Shown: positions 9,495 through 16,977 of the stretch, piece by piece
How the letters are laid out: each line of letters begins with the position of its first letter
Position numbering within the stretch: the stretch's first letter is position 1
NCBI GenBank assembly: GCA_003246205.1
Contig: QKBC01000019.1
Location: forward strand, 1 to 64,000
DNA from: Flavobacterium haoranii
Lineage (GTDB): Bacteria; Bacteroidota; Bacteroidia; Flavobacteriales; Flavobacteriaceae
Direction of reading: 5' to 3'
DNA length: 64,000 bases
Made by a program: the position numbers and the translations under genes
Notes under the pieces: model-generated
What the model was told of the DNA's origin: nothing
The model's database searches: none
Seen by the model: the letters and a program-made list of their open reading frames with translations, nothing else

Positions 9495-9501
9495 TTATAT
9501 C

Positions 9502-10854
9502 TTATTTCCCTTTTTTGCGTTTGGCAGCTCTTTTAGCTTCCACACCACGGTTTCTTGGTGCTGTTTTTCTTGGCGTTCTTTTTCCGGGACCACCTAAATT
9601 AACTTTCTTATTTTTGTCTTTTTTCTCGTGGAAAGCATCACCTTTTTCTTCTCTTTTAATAGGTTTTCCTATCGTTTTGAATTTTCGGCGGTCTTTTTCA
9701 AAATCCAATTTCTTTTCTGAAATTTCTATGTAATCAGGAAGTTCTAATGCCGTAAGTTCCTTTTCCATTAAAAGTTCGGCCTCAATTAAAATTTCTTCTT
9801 CTTGCGGACTCACCATACTAATAGCCGTTCCTTCTTTATCGGCACGTCCGGTTCTACCGATTCGGTGAATGTATTGTTCCGGAACTTCCGAAAATTGCAA
9901 GTTGATAACGTGTGTAATATCTGAAATGTCTAATCCACGCGCCATAATATCGGTAGTAATTAAACCACGTAATTCGCCACGTTGAAAAGAAGCCATCGTA
10001 TTTAAACGGTAATTTTGTGACTTATTAGAGTGAATCACACCAAATTGCCCTGAAAAATCTTCCTCTAATAAATCAAAAGTAGTGTCGACCAATTTTTTAT
10101 TGTTGACGAACACTAAGATGCGTTCCATGTTATCATTTCGAGCTAATAAATCTTTCAATAAATTTACTTTGGTCAGGAAATTAGGAACGTGATACACAAA
10201 CTGTTCTATTTTTTCTAACGGAGTTCCGCTTGGTGCCAAAGAAACTTCTTCCGGGAAATCAAAATATTCATCCAGCATTTCATCTACTTCTTCGGTCATA
10301 GTTGCCGAAAATAAGATGTTTTGTCTTTTACTTTTCATCATGGTTAAAATAGAAGTAATCTGAAAACGGAAACCTAAATTCAAGATTTCATCAAATTCAT
10401 CAATAACTAATTTTTGTAACGCATCAAAACGAAGTACGCCGTCTAACGCCAAATCCATGGTTCTACCCGGAGTTCCTACTAAAATATCCACACCTTCAGC
10501 AACTGCTTTTCGTTGGGTATTGATATTAACACCACCAAAAACACCAACGACACGAACCGACATGAATTTGACTAATTTTTCCAATTCTTCCTGAACCTGA
10601 ACCACTAATTCACGAGTTGGCACTAAAATCACGACTCTTGGACTATCAGTTGCCTGAAATTTCCATTGTTTTAAAATAGGAATTAAGTAGGCAAAGGTTT
10701 TTCCGGTTCCGGTTTGAGCAATTCCCATCATATCACGACCCGATAAAATAACAGGCAGTGCCTTTTCCTGAATAGGAGTAGGAGTGGTTAAACCAAGAGA
10801 ATCAATGGCTTTTTGTAAGGATTTAGGTAAATCGAAATCTTGAAACGTCTTCAT
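9502..10854 (-). CDS. DEAD-box family ATP-dependent RNA helicase with DEFD motif
   Basis: 450 residues from the ATG at 10854; an ATG at 10863 and a TTG at 10896 are alternatives. A -7 box at 10872-10879 lies 17 nt upstream of 10854, which favours it. Order of motifs: Q-motif (PTPIQ near 25), GIAQTGTGKT at about 44-53 (Walker A), PTREL, GTPGR, motif II as IDEFD at 151-155, SAT near 183, and the C-terminal TDIMARGLD and HRIGRTGRADKEG. The tail after residue ~370 is basic and Lys/Arg-rich, typical for RNA binding. It probably unwinds RNA in ribosome assembly or cold response. The canonical DEAD tetrad is replaced by DEFD. Confidence 0.92.
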   Translation of the reverse strand: MKTFQDFDLPKSLQKAIDSLGLTTPTPIQEKALPVILSGRDMMGIAQTGTGKTFAYLIPILKQWKFQATDSPRVVILVPTRELVVQVQEELEKLVKFMSVRVVGVFGGVNINTQRKAVAEGVDILVGTPGRTMDLALDGVLRFDALQKLVIDEFDEILNLGFRFQITSILTMMKSKRQNILFSATMTEEVDEMLDEYFDFPEEVSLAPSGTPLEKIEQFVYHVPNFLTKVNLLKDLLARNDNMERILVFVNNKKLVDTTFDLLEEDFSGQFGVIHSNKSQNYRLNTMASFQRGELRGLITTDIMARGLDISDITHVINLQFSEVPEQYIHRIGRTGRADKEGTAISMVSPQEEEILIEAELLMEKELTALELPDYIEISEKKLDFEKDRRKFKTIGKPIKREEKGDAFHEKKDKNKKVNLGGPGKRTPRKTAPRNRGVEAKRAAKRKKGK

Positions 10855-10871
10855 CAACGGCATAATTTCTG

Positions 10872-10879
10872 CAAAAATA
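10872..10879 (-). promoter_or_regulatory. -7 promoter box (TATTTTTG) of the DEAD-box helicase
   Basis: Exact TAnnTTTG match on the minus strand with the same distance to the preferred ATG (17-18 nt) as in the lactonase gene. Confidence 0.5.
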
Positions 10880-10939
10880 GTGTTTTTTAGCGACAACTCG
10901 CTAAAAGCTAAAAATTACAGTAAACTCTTTTGGAATCAA

Positions 10940-12304
10940 TTAGATAGTCATGGAGAACAATTGGCGTTGCGGAGCGTTCCGTTTTAAGCGTAAATCAAAA
11001 GCCATACAGATGTTGCGAACAAAAGGTTTTCCGGCTTCTGTTACTTCTAAAGATTGCCCGTTAATTTGTAGAAGGCCATCGTGTTCCATTTCTTCTAAAG
11101 AAGCTAAAACTTCGTCTAATTCTTTAAATTGCATAGAAGAATCAGCCCAAGAAGTTTTAAAATGACACATGATGTTTAGAATGTGCTGGCGAATGATTAA
11201 ATCTTCCGAGCTTAAAATATGACCTCTGTAAACCGGAATTTCATTTTTATCTAAGCGGGCATAATAATCTTCCAGAACTTTTTCGTTTTGAGCAAAAGCA
11301 GTCCAGCTATCGCTAATGGAAGAAACACCTAAACCAATCATCAACTTAGTATTGGTTGTGGTATATCCCATGAAATTGCGGTGCAATTTTCTGTCGGTAA
11401 AAGCTTTGAACATCGAATCACTTTTTAGAGCAAAATGATCCATGCCGATTTCTACAAAACCGTGTTTGCTCAGTTGAAGTTTACCTTCTTCATATAAGGC
11501 TCTTTTTTCATCATCTTTCGGTAAATCTTCATCATTAAAACCGCGTTGTCCATTTCCTTTAATCCAAGGAACATGAGCATAACTGTAGAATGCCAAACGA
11601 TCCGGATGTAGCGAATTGGTTTTATCAATAGTGTCTAAGACATCGTCCAGTGTTTGAAAAGGTAAACCGAAGATTAAATCGTGACTAATGGAAGTGTAGC
11701 CAATTTCTTTAGCCCAAAAGGTTACTTTAGCCACATTGTGAAATGGCTGAATACGATGAATTGCTTTTTGAACTTTTTCAGAATAATCCTGAACACCAAA
11801 ACTCACACGTCTAAAGCCTAAATCGTATAAAGTTTGTAAATGTTCTTTGGTGGTATTATTAGGATGTCCTTCAAAACTGAATTCATAATTGTCAGCAATT
11901 ACACTTTCTTTTAAAATACCTTCAATAAGTTGTTTTAGATTTTCAGGTGAAAAGAAAGTTGGTGTTCCTCCTCCAAGATGAATCTCTTTGATTTTGGGTT
12001 TAGCACTAAAAAGATTGCAATATAGTTCCCATTCCTTTAAGATAGCTTTAATATATGGATGTTCTACTTCGTGGCGTTTAGTAATACGCTTATGGCAACC
12101 ACAAAAAGTACAAAGACTATCACAAAAGGGTAAATGAATGTATAAACTTATACCATCTTTATCATTTGTATGTTTAAAAGTGTCTACGCAGGCATTGATC
12201 CATTTATCATAAGAAAATGAATCTTCTTCCCAATACGGCACAGTTGGATAACTGGTGTATCTTGGTCCCGGGACGTTATATTTTTGCACTAATGAAGGTT
12301 GCAT
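10940..12304 (-). CDS. hemN: Oxygen-independent coproporphyrinogen III oxidase (coproporphyrinogen dehydrogenase)
   Basis: 454 residues, normal length. Radical-SAM enzyme that decarboxylates coproporphyrinogen III to protoporphyrinogen IX in haem synthesis without O2. The [4Fe-4S]/SAM motif is HLPFCDSLCTFCGC with Cys61, Cys65 and Cys68 plus the HemN-specific extra Cys70. GGGTPTF follows, and the N-terminal YNVPGPRYTSYPTVP is the conserved HemN trip-wire region. It is divergent from the thioredoxin operon, and its upstream region carries a -7 box and a CRP/FNR-like site 21 bp from it, fitting induction at low oxygen. No HemW-type N-terminus, so true HemN is likely. Confidence 0.95.
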   Translation of the reverse strand: MQPSLVQKYNVPGPRYTSYPTVPYWEEDSFSYDKWINACVDTFKHTNDKDGISLYIHLPFCDSLCTFCGCHKRITKRHEVEHPYIKAILKEWELYCNLFSAKPKIKEIHLGGGTPTFFSPENLKQLIEGILKESVIADNYEFSFEGHPNNTTKEHLQTLYDLGFRRVSFGVQDYSEKVQKAIHRIQPFHNVAKVTFWAKEIGYTSISHDLIFGLPFQTLDDVLDTIDKTNSLHPDRLAFYSYAHVPWIKGNGQRGFNDEDLPKDDEKRALYEEGKLQLSKHGFVEIGMDHFALKSDSMFKAFTDRKLHRNFMGYTTTNTKLMIGLGVSSISDSWTAFAQNEKVLEDYYARLDKNEIPVYRGHILSSEDLIIRQHILNIMCHFKTSWADSSMQFKELDEVLASLEEMEHDGLLQINGQSLEVTEAGKPFVRNICMAFDLRLKRNAPQRQLFSMTI

Positions 12305-12329
12305 GGCTAAGTTTATTGCTAATTAAAAA

Positions 12330-12337
12330 CAAAATTA
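12330..12337 (-). promoter_or_regulatory. -7 promoter box (TAATTTTG) of hemN
   Basis: Exact TAnnTTTG on the minus strand, 25 nt before the hemN ATG and 21 bp downstream of the CRP/FNR-like site at 12359-12374. Confidence 0.6.
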
Positions 12338-12358
12338 CGTTAGATTATCAAAATAAAA

Positions 12359-12374
12359 AATGATAATTGTCATA
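12359..12374 (-). promoter_or_regulatory. CRP/FNR-family-like operator upstream of hemN
   Basis: AATGA-N6-TCATA (core ATGATAATTGTCAT), an inverted repeat with the 6-nt spacer of CRP/FNR sites and close to FNR TTGA-N6-TCAA. Its centre lies about 40 bp upstream of the predicted hemN start site, the class II activator position. Confidence 0.5.
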
Positions 12375-12384
12375 TTGGCAGATG

Positions 12385-12400
12385 TGTAACAAAGATTACA
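12385..12400 (+). promoter_or_regulatory. CRP/FNR-family-like operator upstream of the thioredoxin operon
   Basis: TGTAACAAAGATTACA, a perfect TGTAA-N6-TTACA inverted repeat. It lies 21 bp before the -7 box at 12422-12429, the same spacing as the site serving hemN. Confidence 0.5.
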
Positions 12401-12421
12401 TATTTGGTCCGTTTATTGAAG

Positions 12422-12429
12422 TAAATTTG
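12422..12429 (+). promoter_or_regulatory. -7 promoter box (TAAATTTG) of the thioredoxin operon
   Basis: Exact TAnnTTTG match 38 nt upstream of the thioredoxin ATG. Confidence 0.55.
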
Positions 12430-12467
12430 TTATGCAAAAATAAAAGAGATTTAAGATAAATAAGTAT

Positions 12468-12770
12468 ATGAATGCAAAATTTAATGAAATAATTAGTCAA
12501 AAACAATTAGTATTAGTCGATTTTTATGCTGATTGGTGCGGACCTTGTAAAATGATGTCTCCTATTTTACAGGAAGTAAAAACAGTTGTTAAAGATGATG
12601 TAAAAATCATTAAAGTGAATGTAGATCAACATCAGGATCTTGCAGCTGAATTTATGGTGAGAGGCGTTCCTACTTTAATGCTTTTTAAGGATGGAAAAAT
12701 GTTATGGAGACAATCAGGAGTATTGGCAACTAATGATTTGGTAGGCATAATACGTCAGCATTTGAATTAA
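12468..12770 (+). CDS. Thioredoxin
   Basis: 100 residues, a complete cytoplasmic thioredoxin fold. The active site is DWCGPC (Cys24 and Cys27) after VLVDFYA, and the cis-proline loop is RGVPTLMLFKDGK. It reduces protein disulfides with electrons from thioredoxin reductase. It is the first gene of a three-gene rightward operon (24 nt to the rhodanese gene). The operon follows a CRP/FNR-like site and faces hemN, so a role in redox defence during low-oxygen growth is likely. A genome will usually also hold a main trxA, so I give no symbol. Confidence 0.93.
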   Translation: MNAKFNEIISQKQLVLVDFYADWCGPCKMMSPILQEVKTVVKDDVKIIKVNVDQHQDLAAEFMVRGVPTLMLFKDGKMLWRQSGVLATNDLVGIIRQHLN

Positions 12771-12794
12771 TTTACTAACTTTATAGAAAAAACA

Positions 12795-13184
12795 ATGAGA
12801 CTAAAAATGTTAAGCTTACTGGTGGTATTGTTTGCAACGATATCATGTGTTAATCAAAATCAGGCGGGAGTAGAAGTTACAGACCCGAATGGTTTTGAAA
12901 AGAAAATGGCTGAAACGGATGTACAGCTTTTAGATGTTAGAACACCTGAAGAATATGCTTCCGGTCATTTGCCAAATGCTCAAAATTGTGATGTTTTAGC
13001 GGATGATTTTACTGAAAAAGTTGCAGTATTAGATAAAGAAAAACCAGTGATGGTATATTGCAAAATGGGAGGAAGAAGTTCAAAAGCTGCTGCTAAATTA
13101 AAAGAATTAGGTTTTAAGCACATTACAGATTTAGAAGGAGGAATTATGAATTGGGAATCGGCTGATAAAACCATAGTGAAGTAA
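12795..13184 (+). CDS. Rhodanese-like domain lipoprotein
   Basis: 129 residues. Type II signal peptide MRLKMLSLLVVLFATISC with lipid-attachment Cys18. A single rhodanese domain follows: LLDVRTPEEYASGHLPNA near 46-62 and the active loop CKMGGRSS with catalytic Cys89. Such domains carry persulfide sulfur and can be sulfurtransferases. Being lipid-anchored it acts on the periplasmic side. It is the second gene of the thioredoxin operon and is followed after 18 nt by a DUF2892 membrane protein; rhodanese and DUF2892 are fused in E. coli YgaP, supporting a joint function in sulfur or redox handling. Confidence 0.9.
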   Translation: MRLKMLSLLVVLFATISCVNQNQAGVEVTDPNGFEKKMAETDVQLLDVRTPEEYASGHLPNAQNCDVLADDFTEKVAVLDKEKPVMVYCKMGGRSSKAAAKLKELGFKHITDLEGGIMNWESADKTIVK

Positions 13185-13202
13185 CCGCAAAAACTAAATA
13201 TT

Positions 13203-13415
13203 ATGAAAAAAAACATTGGAAATGTTGATCGCTTGGTAAGATTAGTGATTGGCGTTGTGGGCTTACTTTTAGGGCTTTCAGGTGTTGTTGAAGGGACAAT
13301 AAAATGGATTGCTTTAATTGTCGGTGTTTTAATGTTGCTAACAGCTACTGTACGTTTTTGTCCTATTTATCCTTTATTAGGAATCAACACCAATAAAAGG
13401 AAAGAAGAGAAATAA
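13203..13415 (+). CDS. DUF2892 (YgaP-type) small membrane protein
   Basis: 70 residues with MKKNIGNVDRLVRLVIGVVG at the N-terminus, two transmembrane helices (about 12-28 and 33-50) and the conserved tail RFCPIYPLLGINT containing one cysteine. This is the DUF2892 family, the membrane part of YgaP-like rhodanese proteins. Here it is a separate gene 18 nt behind the lipid-anchored rhodanese, so the two probably act as a split version of the fusion. Last gene of the operon, closed by a long perfect hairpin. Confidence 0.9.
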   Translation: MKKNIGNVDRLVRLVIGVVGLLLGLSGVVEGTIKWIALIVGVLMLLTATVRFCPIYPLLGINTNKRKEEK

Positions 13416-13436
13416 AATTAGATTGTTTTTTGTTTT

Positions 13437-13472
13437 AAAAAAGGCGGCTTCAATATTGAAGCCGCCTTTTTT
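13437..13472. terminator. Bidirectional intrinsic terminator
   Basis: A perfect 36-nt palindrome (AAAAAAGGCGGCTTCAAT and its complement) between the convergent DUF2892 and universal stress protein genes. Confidence 0.9.
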
Positions 13473-13474
13473 AA

Positions 13475-14281
13475 TTAATAACTTGCAGGAATAGACAATA
13501 ACGGTATGCTTAAACCGGAAGCCATAACTCTGGTTTTGCTTCTATGGACCATAGAATCCCAAAAACCATATTTCTTAGGCATCATAATTAACAGATCCGC
13601 ATTAAAATCTTTGATCTCTTTTTTAATTTCATCTATAACTTCTTTAGACTGTATGTTTTTATAGTAATAGTTGATTTCCGGATTGTCTTGTTCTGTTGTT
13701 TTATTATTTTTTTTGATTTTCTCAACTGTTGTATCCACACTGAAAACTTCTATTTCTGTATTTTGGGCAGCAATTAAACTTTTGATGAGTGAAGTAGCAT
13801 GGCTAGGAATTTCATCAGGCGTATCGCAGGCAAATAGTACTCTGTTTAACGGCGTAAATCTTGTTTGCAACGGAACAGAAATTATGGGGATATTAATATT
13901 TCTTATCGCAGAAGTTGTAGTGTTACCCATTAATTCCTGCTCTAAGCTTTTTTCTGCCATACCGAAGACCAATAAACCGGCATTATATTTTTCAATACAG
14001 GTTGTCAAATGTTCCTCAACGAAAGAATAAGTGATTTCTGATTGGACTTCAATATGGTATTCATTCTTCAATTCATTCTTCAATTCATTTAAACGTTCGG
14101 AATTTATATCAAATAATTTTTGAAAGGTTTCTGCCGATAATTGGGCATTGGAAGCATGTATTGGAGGATTGAACGCATGAAAAAGAACTAAATTCATATT
14201 GGCTGCTTTGGCTAGGTTAGCCGCGTATTGAACTGCATTCTGAGCAATTTCAGAAAAGTCAGTTGTGGCAATTATAGTCAT
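13475..14281 (-). CDS. Universal stress protein, tandem UspA domains
   Basis: 268 residues with two UspA folds. The first is residues 1-140 (MTIIATTDFSEIAQNAVQYAANLAK, and GLLVFGMAEKS). The second spans about 145-268 (RVLFACDTPDE, then ADLLIMMPKKYGFWDSMVHRSKT). The ATP-binding G-2x-G-9x-G(S/T) motif is degenerate in both halves, although SKTRVMASGLSIPLLSIP keeps the shape of the C-terminal end. Such proteins accumulate under stress, and in many bacteria under low oxygen, which fits the adjacent hemN/thioredoxin module. The first gene on its strand, with a -7 box at 14315-14322 overlapping an inverted repeat. Confidence 0.9.
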   Translation of the reverse strand: MTIIATTDFSEIAQNAVQYAANLAKAANMNLVLFHAFNPPIHASNAQLSAETFQKLFDINSERLNELKNELKNEYHIEVQSEITYSFVEEHLTTCIEKYNAGLLVFGMAEKSLEQELMGNTTTSAIRNINIPIISVPLQTRFTPLNRVLFACDTPDEIPSHATSLIKSLIAAQNTEIEVFSVDTTVEKIKKNNKTTEQDNPEINYYYKNIQSKEVIDEIKKEIKDFNADLLIMMPKKYGFWDSMVHRSKTRVMASGLSIPLLSIPASY

Positions 14282-14298
14282 GATAAATCTGATTTAGA

Positions 14299-14322
14299 TT
14301 GTTAAGTACTCTAACAAATTTA
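14299..14322 (-). promoter_or_regulatory. Inverted repeat overlapping the -7 box of the universal stress protein gene
   Basis: TTGTTA-N7-TAACAA (14299-14317) overlaps the minus-strand -7 box TAAATTTG (14315-14322). A protein bound here would cover the start site, so an operator is possible. A short palindrome TTAACGTTAA lies further up at 14351-14360. Confidence 0.35.
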
Positions 14323-14519
14323 AACATTTTAACCAGTTTTATTAGAATAATTAACGTTAAAAAAGATGTATTAAGCGTATTTTAAGAAACGGAGAATAAA
14401 TTCTTTGTATAAGTCAATTTATTAGAGATATAGTTTATTTTTTGATAACAATTTGATGTAATTGTATTATTTGTGCAAAAAAAATAGCCTTAATTTTATA
14501 ATCTTTAATTTTTTAGAAA

Positions 14520-15611
14520 ATGAAAATCAATTATAAATTTTTTGCCTTGGCATTTTTGTTAGTAGGTTGTTCCGGAAAAAAAGAGAAAACAGCTGAAATA
14601 CTGTTTCATACTAATGGAAGAGTAGAAGTAGTTTCTGATAGTAAGGTCTATTTATTAGGTTCCGCTTCTTCAATCGAATTTAGCTATAAAGGTAAAAATT
14701 GTGAGTTTGATATTGAAAGTATCGATACATGGAAACACCATAATTATTATGTCTTAGAAGTAGACGGTACTTATAAAGGTCGTTTTAAAATTGATTCTAT
14801 AGATGTTCAAAGAGTTAACATTGAAGAAAACAAAGATACAATTCATCATGTAAGAGTTTTTAAAGCAACTGAAGCAGCCAACGGGAAAGTCTTATTTGAT
14901 GGCTCCAAGATTACCAATTTAGTTCCGTTTTCTGTTAAGCCTAAAAAGAAAATTGAGTTTGTCGGAAACTCCATTACGTGTGGTATGGGGAATGATTTAA
15001 GCATTCCGTGTCATAGTACCGATTTTTGGTTTGATCAGCATAATGCTTATTGGGCTTATGGACCTATTTTAGCCCGGAAATTGGATGCTGATTTCTTATT
15101 GAGCTCTGTTTCGGGATATGGAATGTATCGTAACTGGAACGATGAGCATGAATCGGAACCTAATTTACCTGATGTTTATGAAAATCTGAATTTGGATAAA
15201 GATACTTCTAAAGTTTTCAATACTGATTTCCAGCCTGATTTAGTAAGCATTTGTTTGGGGACTAATGACTTGTCTGATGGAGACGGACAAAAAGAGCGTT
15301 TACCATTTAATAAAGAAAAATACATCGGGAATTATATAAAGTTTATAAAAACGATATACAGACGCTATCCCAATACAAGAGTTGTACTATTAAATAGTCC
15401 AATGGTTTCGGGAGAAAAAAATGATGTTTTTATGGCTTGTTTAAGAAAGATTCGAGAAGCTTTTGAAACAGACACAACACATAAGCCTATTACAATTTTT
15501 GAATATGAGCCTATGACTCCCAAAGGATGTGATTATCATCCCGATATTGAAGATCATAAAATAATGGCGCAACAGTTAGAATCAACTTTTAAAAAATTAC
15601 TAAATGAATAA
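14520..15611 (+). CDS. SGNH/GDSL esterase lipoprotein, carbohydrate esterase family 2-like
   Basis: 363 residues. Lipoprotein signal MKINYKFFALAFLLVGCSGKKE with Cys17. Residues ~30-140 form the beta-sandwich seen ahead of the catalytic domain in CE2 acetyl esterases. The SGNH domain follows: EFVGNSITCGMGND (Ser in GNSIT), SICLGTNDLSDGDG (block III Asn), and CDYHPDIEDHKIMA with the C-terminal His. CE2 enzymes remove acetyl groups from xylan or (gluco)mannan. It overlaps the next esterase gene by 8 nt and heads an operon with a GH3 glucosidase, directly beside a mannan locus, so deacetylation of glucomannan is the likely role; the substrate is inferred. Confidence 0.85.
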   Translation: MKINYKFFALAFLLVGCSGKKEKTAEILFHTNGRVEVVSDSKVYLLGSASSIEFSYKGKNCEFDIESIDTWKHHNYYVLEVDGTYKGRFKIDSIDVQRVNIEENKDTIHHVRVFKATEAANGKVLFDGSKITNLVPFSVKPKKKIEFVGNSITCGMGNDLSIPCHSTDFWFDQHNAYWAYGPILARKLDADFLLSSVSGYGMYRNWNDEHESEPNLPDVYENLNLDKDTSKVFNTDFQPDLVSICLGTNDLSDGDGQKERLPFNKEKYIGNYIKFIKTIYRRYPNTRVVLLNSPMVSGEKNDVFMACLRKIREAFETDTTHKPITIFEYEPMTPKGCDYHPDIEDHKIMAQQLESTFKKLLNE

Positions 15612-16977
15612 GATTCTTTCAATTTTTAGTTTGCTTTTAATACAAGTGATACATGCAGAAGTAAATTTACCTTCTTTCTTTTCGGATGGAATGGTTTTAC
15701 AGCAAAATTCACAAGTAAAGATTTGGGGTTGGGCAAATCCCAAAGAGCCGGTTACCATAATTCCGTCATGGAATAACAAAGAATATAAGACTGAAGCTAA
15801 TGCTAATGCCTATTGGGAATTAACCATTGAGACAATACAAGCTGGCGGACCTTATGAATTGGAAATAAAAGGTTATAATACATTGCAGTTAACCAATGTC
15901 TTGTTAGGAGAAGTTTGGTTTTGTTCCGGGCAGTCTAATATGGAAATGACTGCTGACTGGGGAATTGACAATAAAGAGAAAGAAATAGCTGAAGCTAATT
16001 TTCCGCAGATTCATTTTTTCAGGACAGCTAAAGTTACGGCCGATTATCCGCAAGTAAATACGATTGGTAATTGGGAAGTTTGTACACCGGAAACCATGCG
16101 GAAAAATAGTGCAATTGCCTATTATTTTGCCCGAAGAATTCAAGAAGTGAAACCCAATGTTCCGGTGGGATTAATAATTTCGGCATGGGGGGGTACACCT
16201 GCTGAAGTTTGGATGTCAAAAGATCTTTTTACGGAAGATCAGTCATTTTATACTAAAGCAATAGAACGCAAAGTATCAGAATATTGTCCGGTAGCACCTT
16301 CTAAAACATTTAATAGCATGATTTATCCTTTAATCGGTTATAAAATAGCCGGTTTTTTGTGGTATCAAGGAGAAAGTAATGTTGGCGAATCAACTTATAA
16401 AGAACTGTTTACACAACTGATTCAATCGTGGAGAAAACTTTGGAAAGAAGAACTACCTTTTTATTATGTACAGATTGCTCCTTATCAATATGAAGGAGAA
16501 GGAACGTATGCTGCTATGACTCGTGATTTGCAGCGACAAGTTTTGGCTTTGCCAAAAACAGGAATGGTGATTATTAGTGATGTGGCTACTCTAAATGATA
16601 TTCATCCGACTAATAAAAAAACGGTAGGGATTCGATTAGCAGATATGGCTTTAAAACAGCATTATGGAGTCTTGCAAGGAACAGTTGAAAGTCCGCTTAT
16701 AAATGATGCTAAAATAAGTAAAAAGGGAATAGAACTTACATTTTTAAACAATGAAAAACTACATTTTACAACAAAAGAAAACTTATTTGAAATAGCAGGA
16801 GAAGACGAAATTTTCCATCAGGCAAAAGCTAAAATTATAGATGGAAAAGTTATTGTTAATTGTACTAAAGTGAAACAACCTAAATACGTTCGCTTTGCTT
16901 GGAGAAATGCTATTCAGTCTAATTTGTTCAACGAAGCTGATTTACCGGCTTCTACTTTTAAAATTACTATTCCATGA
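15604..16977 (+). CDS. Sialate O-acetylesterase-family (SASA) carbohydrate esterase
   Basis: 457 residues with a short signal peptide (ILSIFSLLLIQVIHA). The N-terminal LPSFFSDGMVLQQNSQVKIWGWA and the LLGEVWFCSGQSNMEM nucleophile motif (Ser in GQSNM, near residue 106) are diagnostic for the SASA/DUF303 family; GFLWYQGESN and DVATLNDIHPTNKK (His of the catalytic site) follow. Family members deacetylate sialic acid, but in plant-polysaccharide loci they act on acetylated xylan or mannan side groups. No sialic-acid genes are nearby, so a hemicellulose acetylesterase is more likely. It overlaps the CE2-like gene by 8 nt and the GH3 gene by 4 nt (ATGA). Confidence 0.9.
   Translation: MNKILSIFSLLLIQVIHAEVNLPSFFSDGMVLQQNSQVKIWGWANPKEPVTIIPSWNNKEYKTEANANAYWELTIETIQAGGPYELEIKGYNTLQLTNVLLGEVWFCSGQSNMEMTADWGIDNKEKEIAEANFPQIHFFRTAKVTADYPQVNTIGNWEVCTPETMRKNSAIAYYFARRIQEVKPNVPVGLIISAWGGTPAEVWMSKDLFTEDQSFYTKAIERKVSEYCPVAPSKTFNSMIYPLIGYKIAGFLWYQGESNVGESTYKELFTQLIQSWRKLWKEELPFYYVQIAPYQYEGEGTYAAMTRDLQRQVLALPKTGMVIISDVATLNDIHPTNKKTVGIRLADMALKQHYGVLQGTVESPLINDAKISKKGIELTFLNNEKLHFTTKENLFEIAGEDEIFHQAKAKIIDGKVIVNCTKVKQPKYVRFAWRNAIQSNLFNEADLPASTFKITIP

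Noticed and set aside
15604..16977. Sialic acid metabolism suggested by the sialate O-acetylesterase family
   Set aside because: No sialidase, aldolase or sialic-acid kinase nearby; the context is plant hemicellulose.
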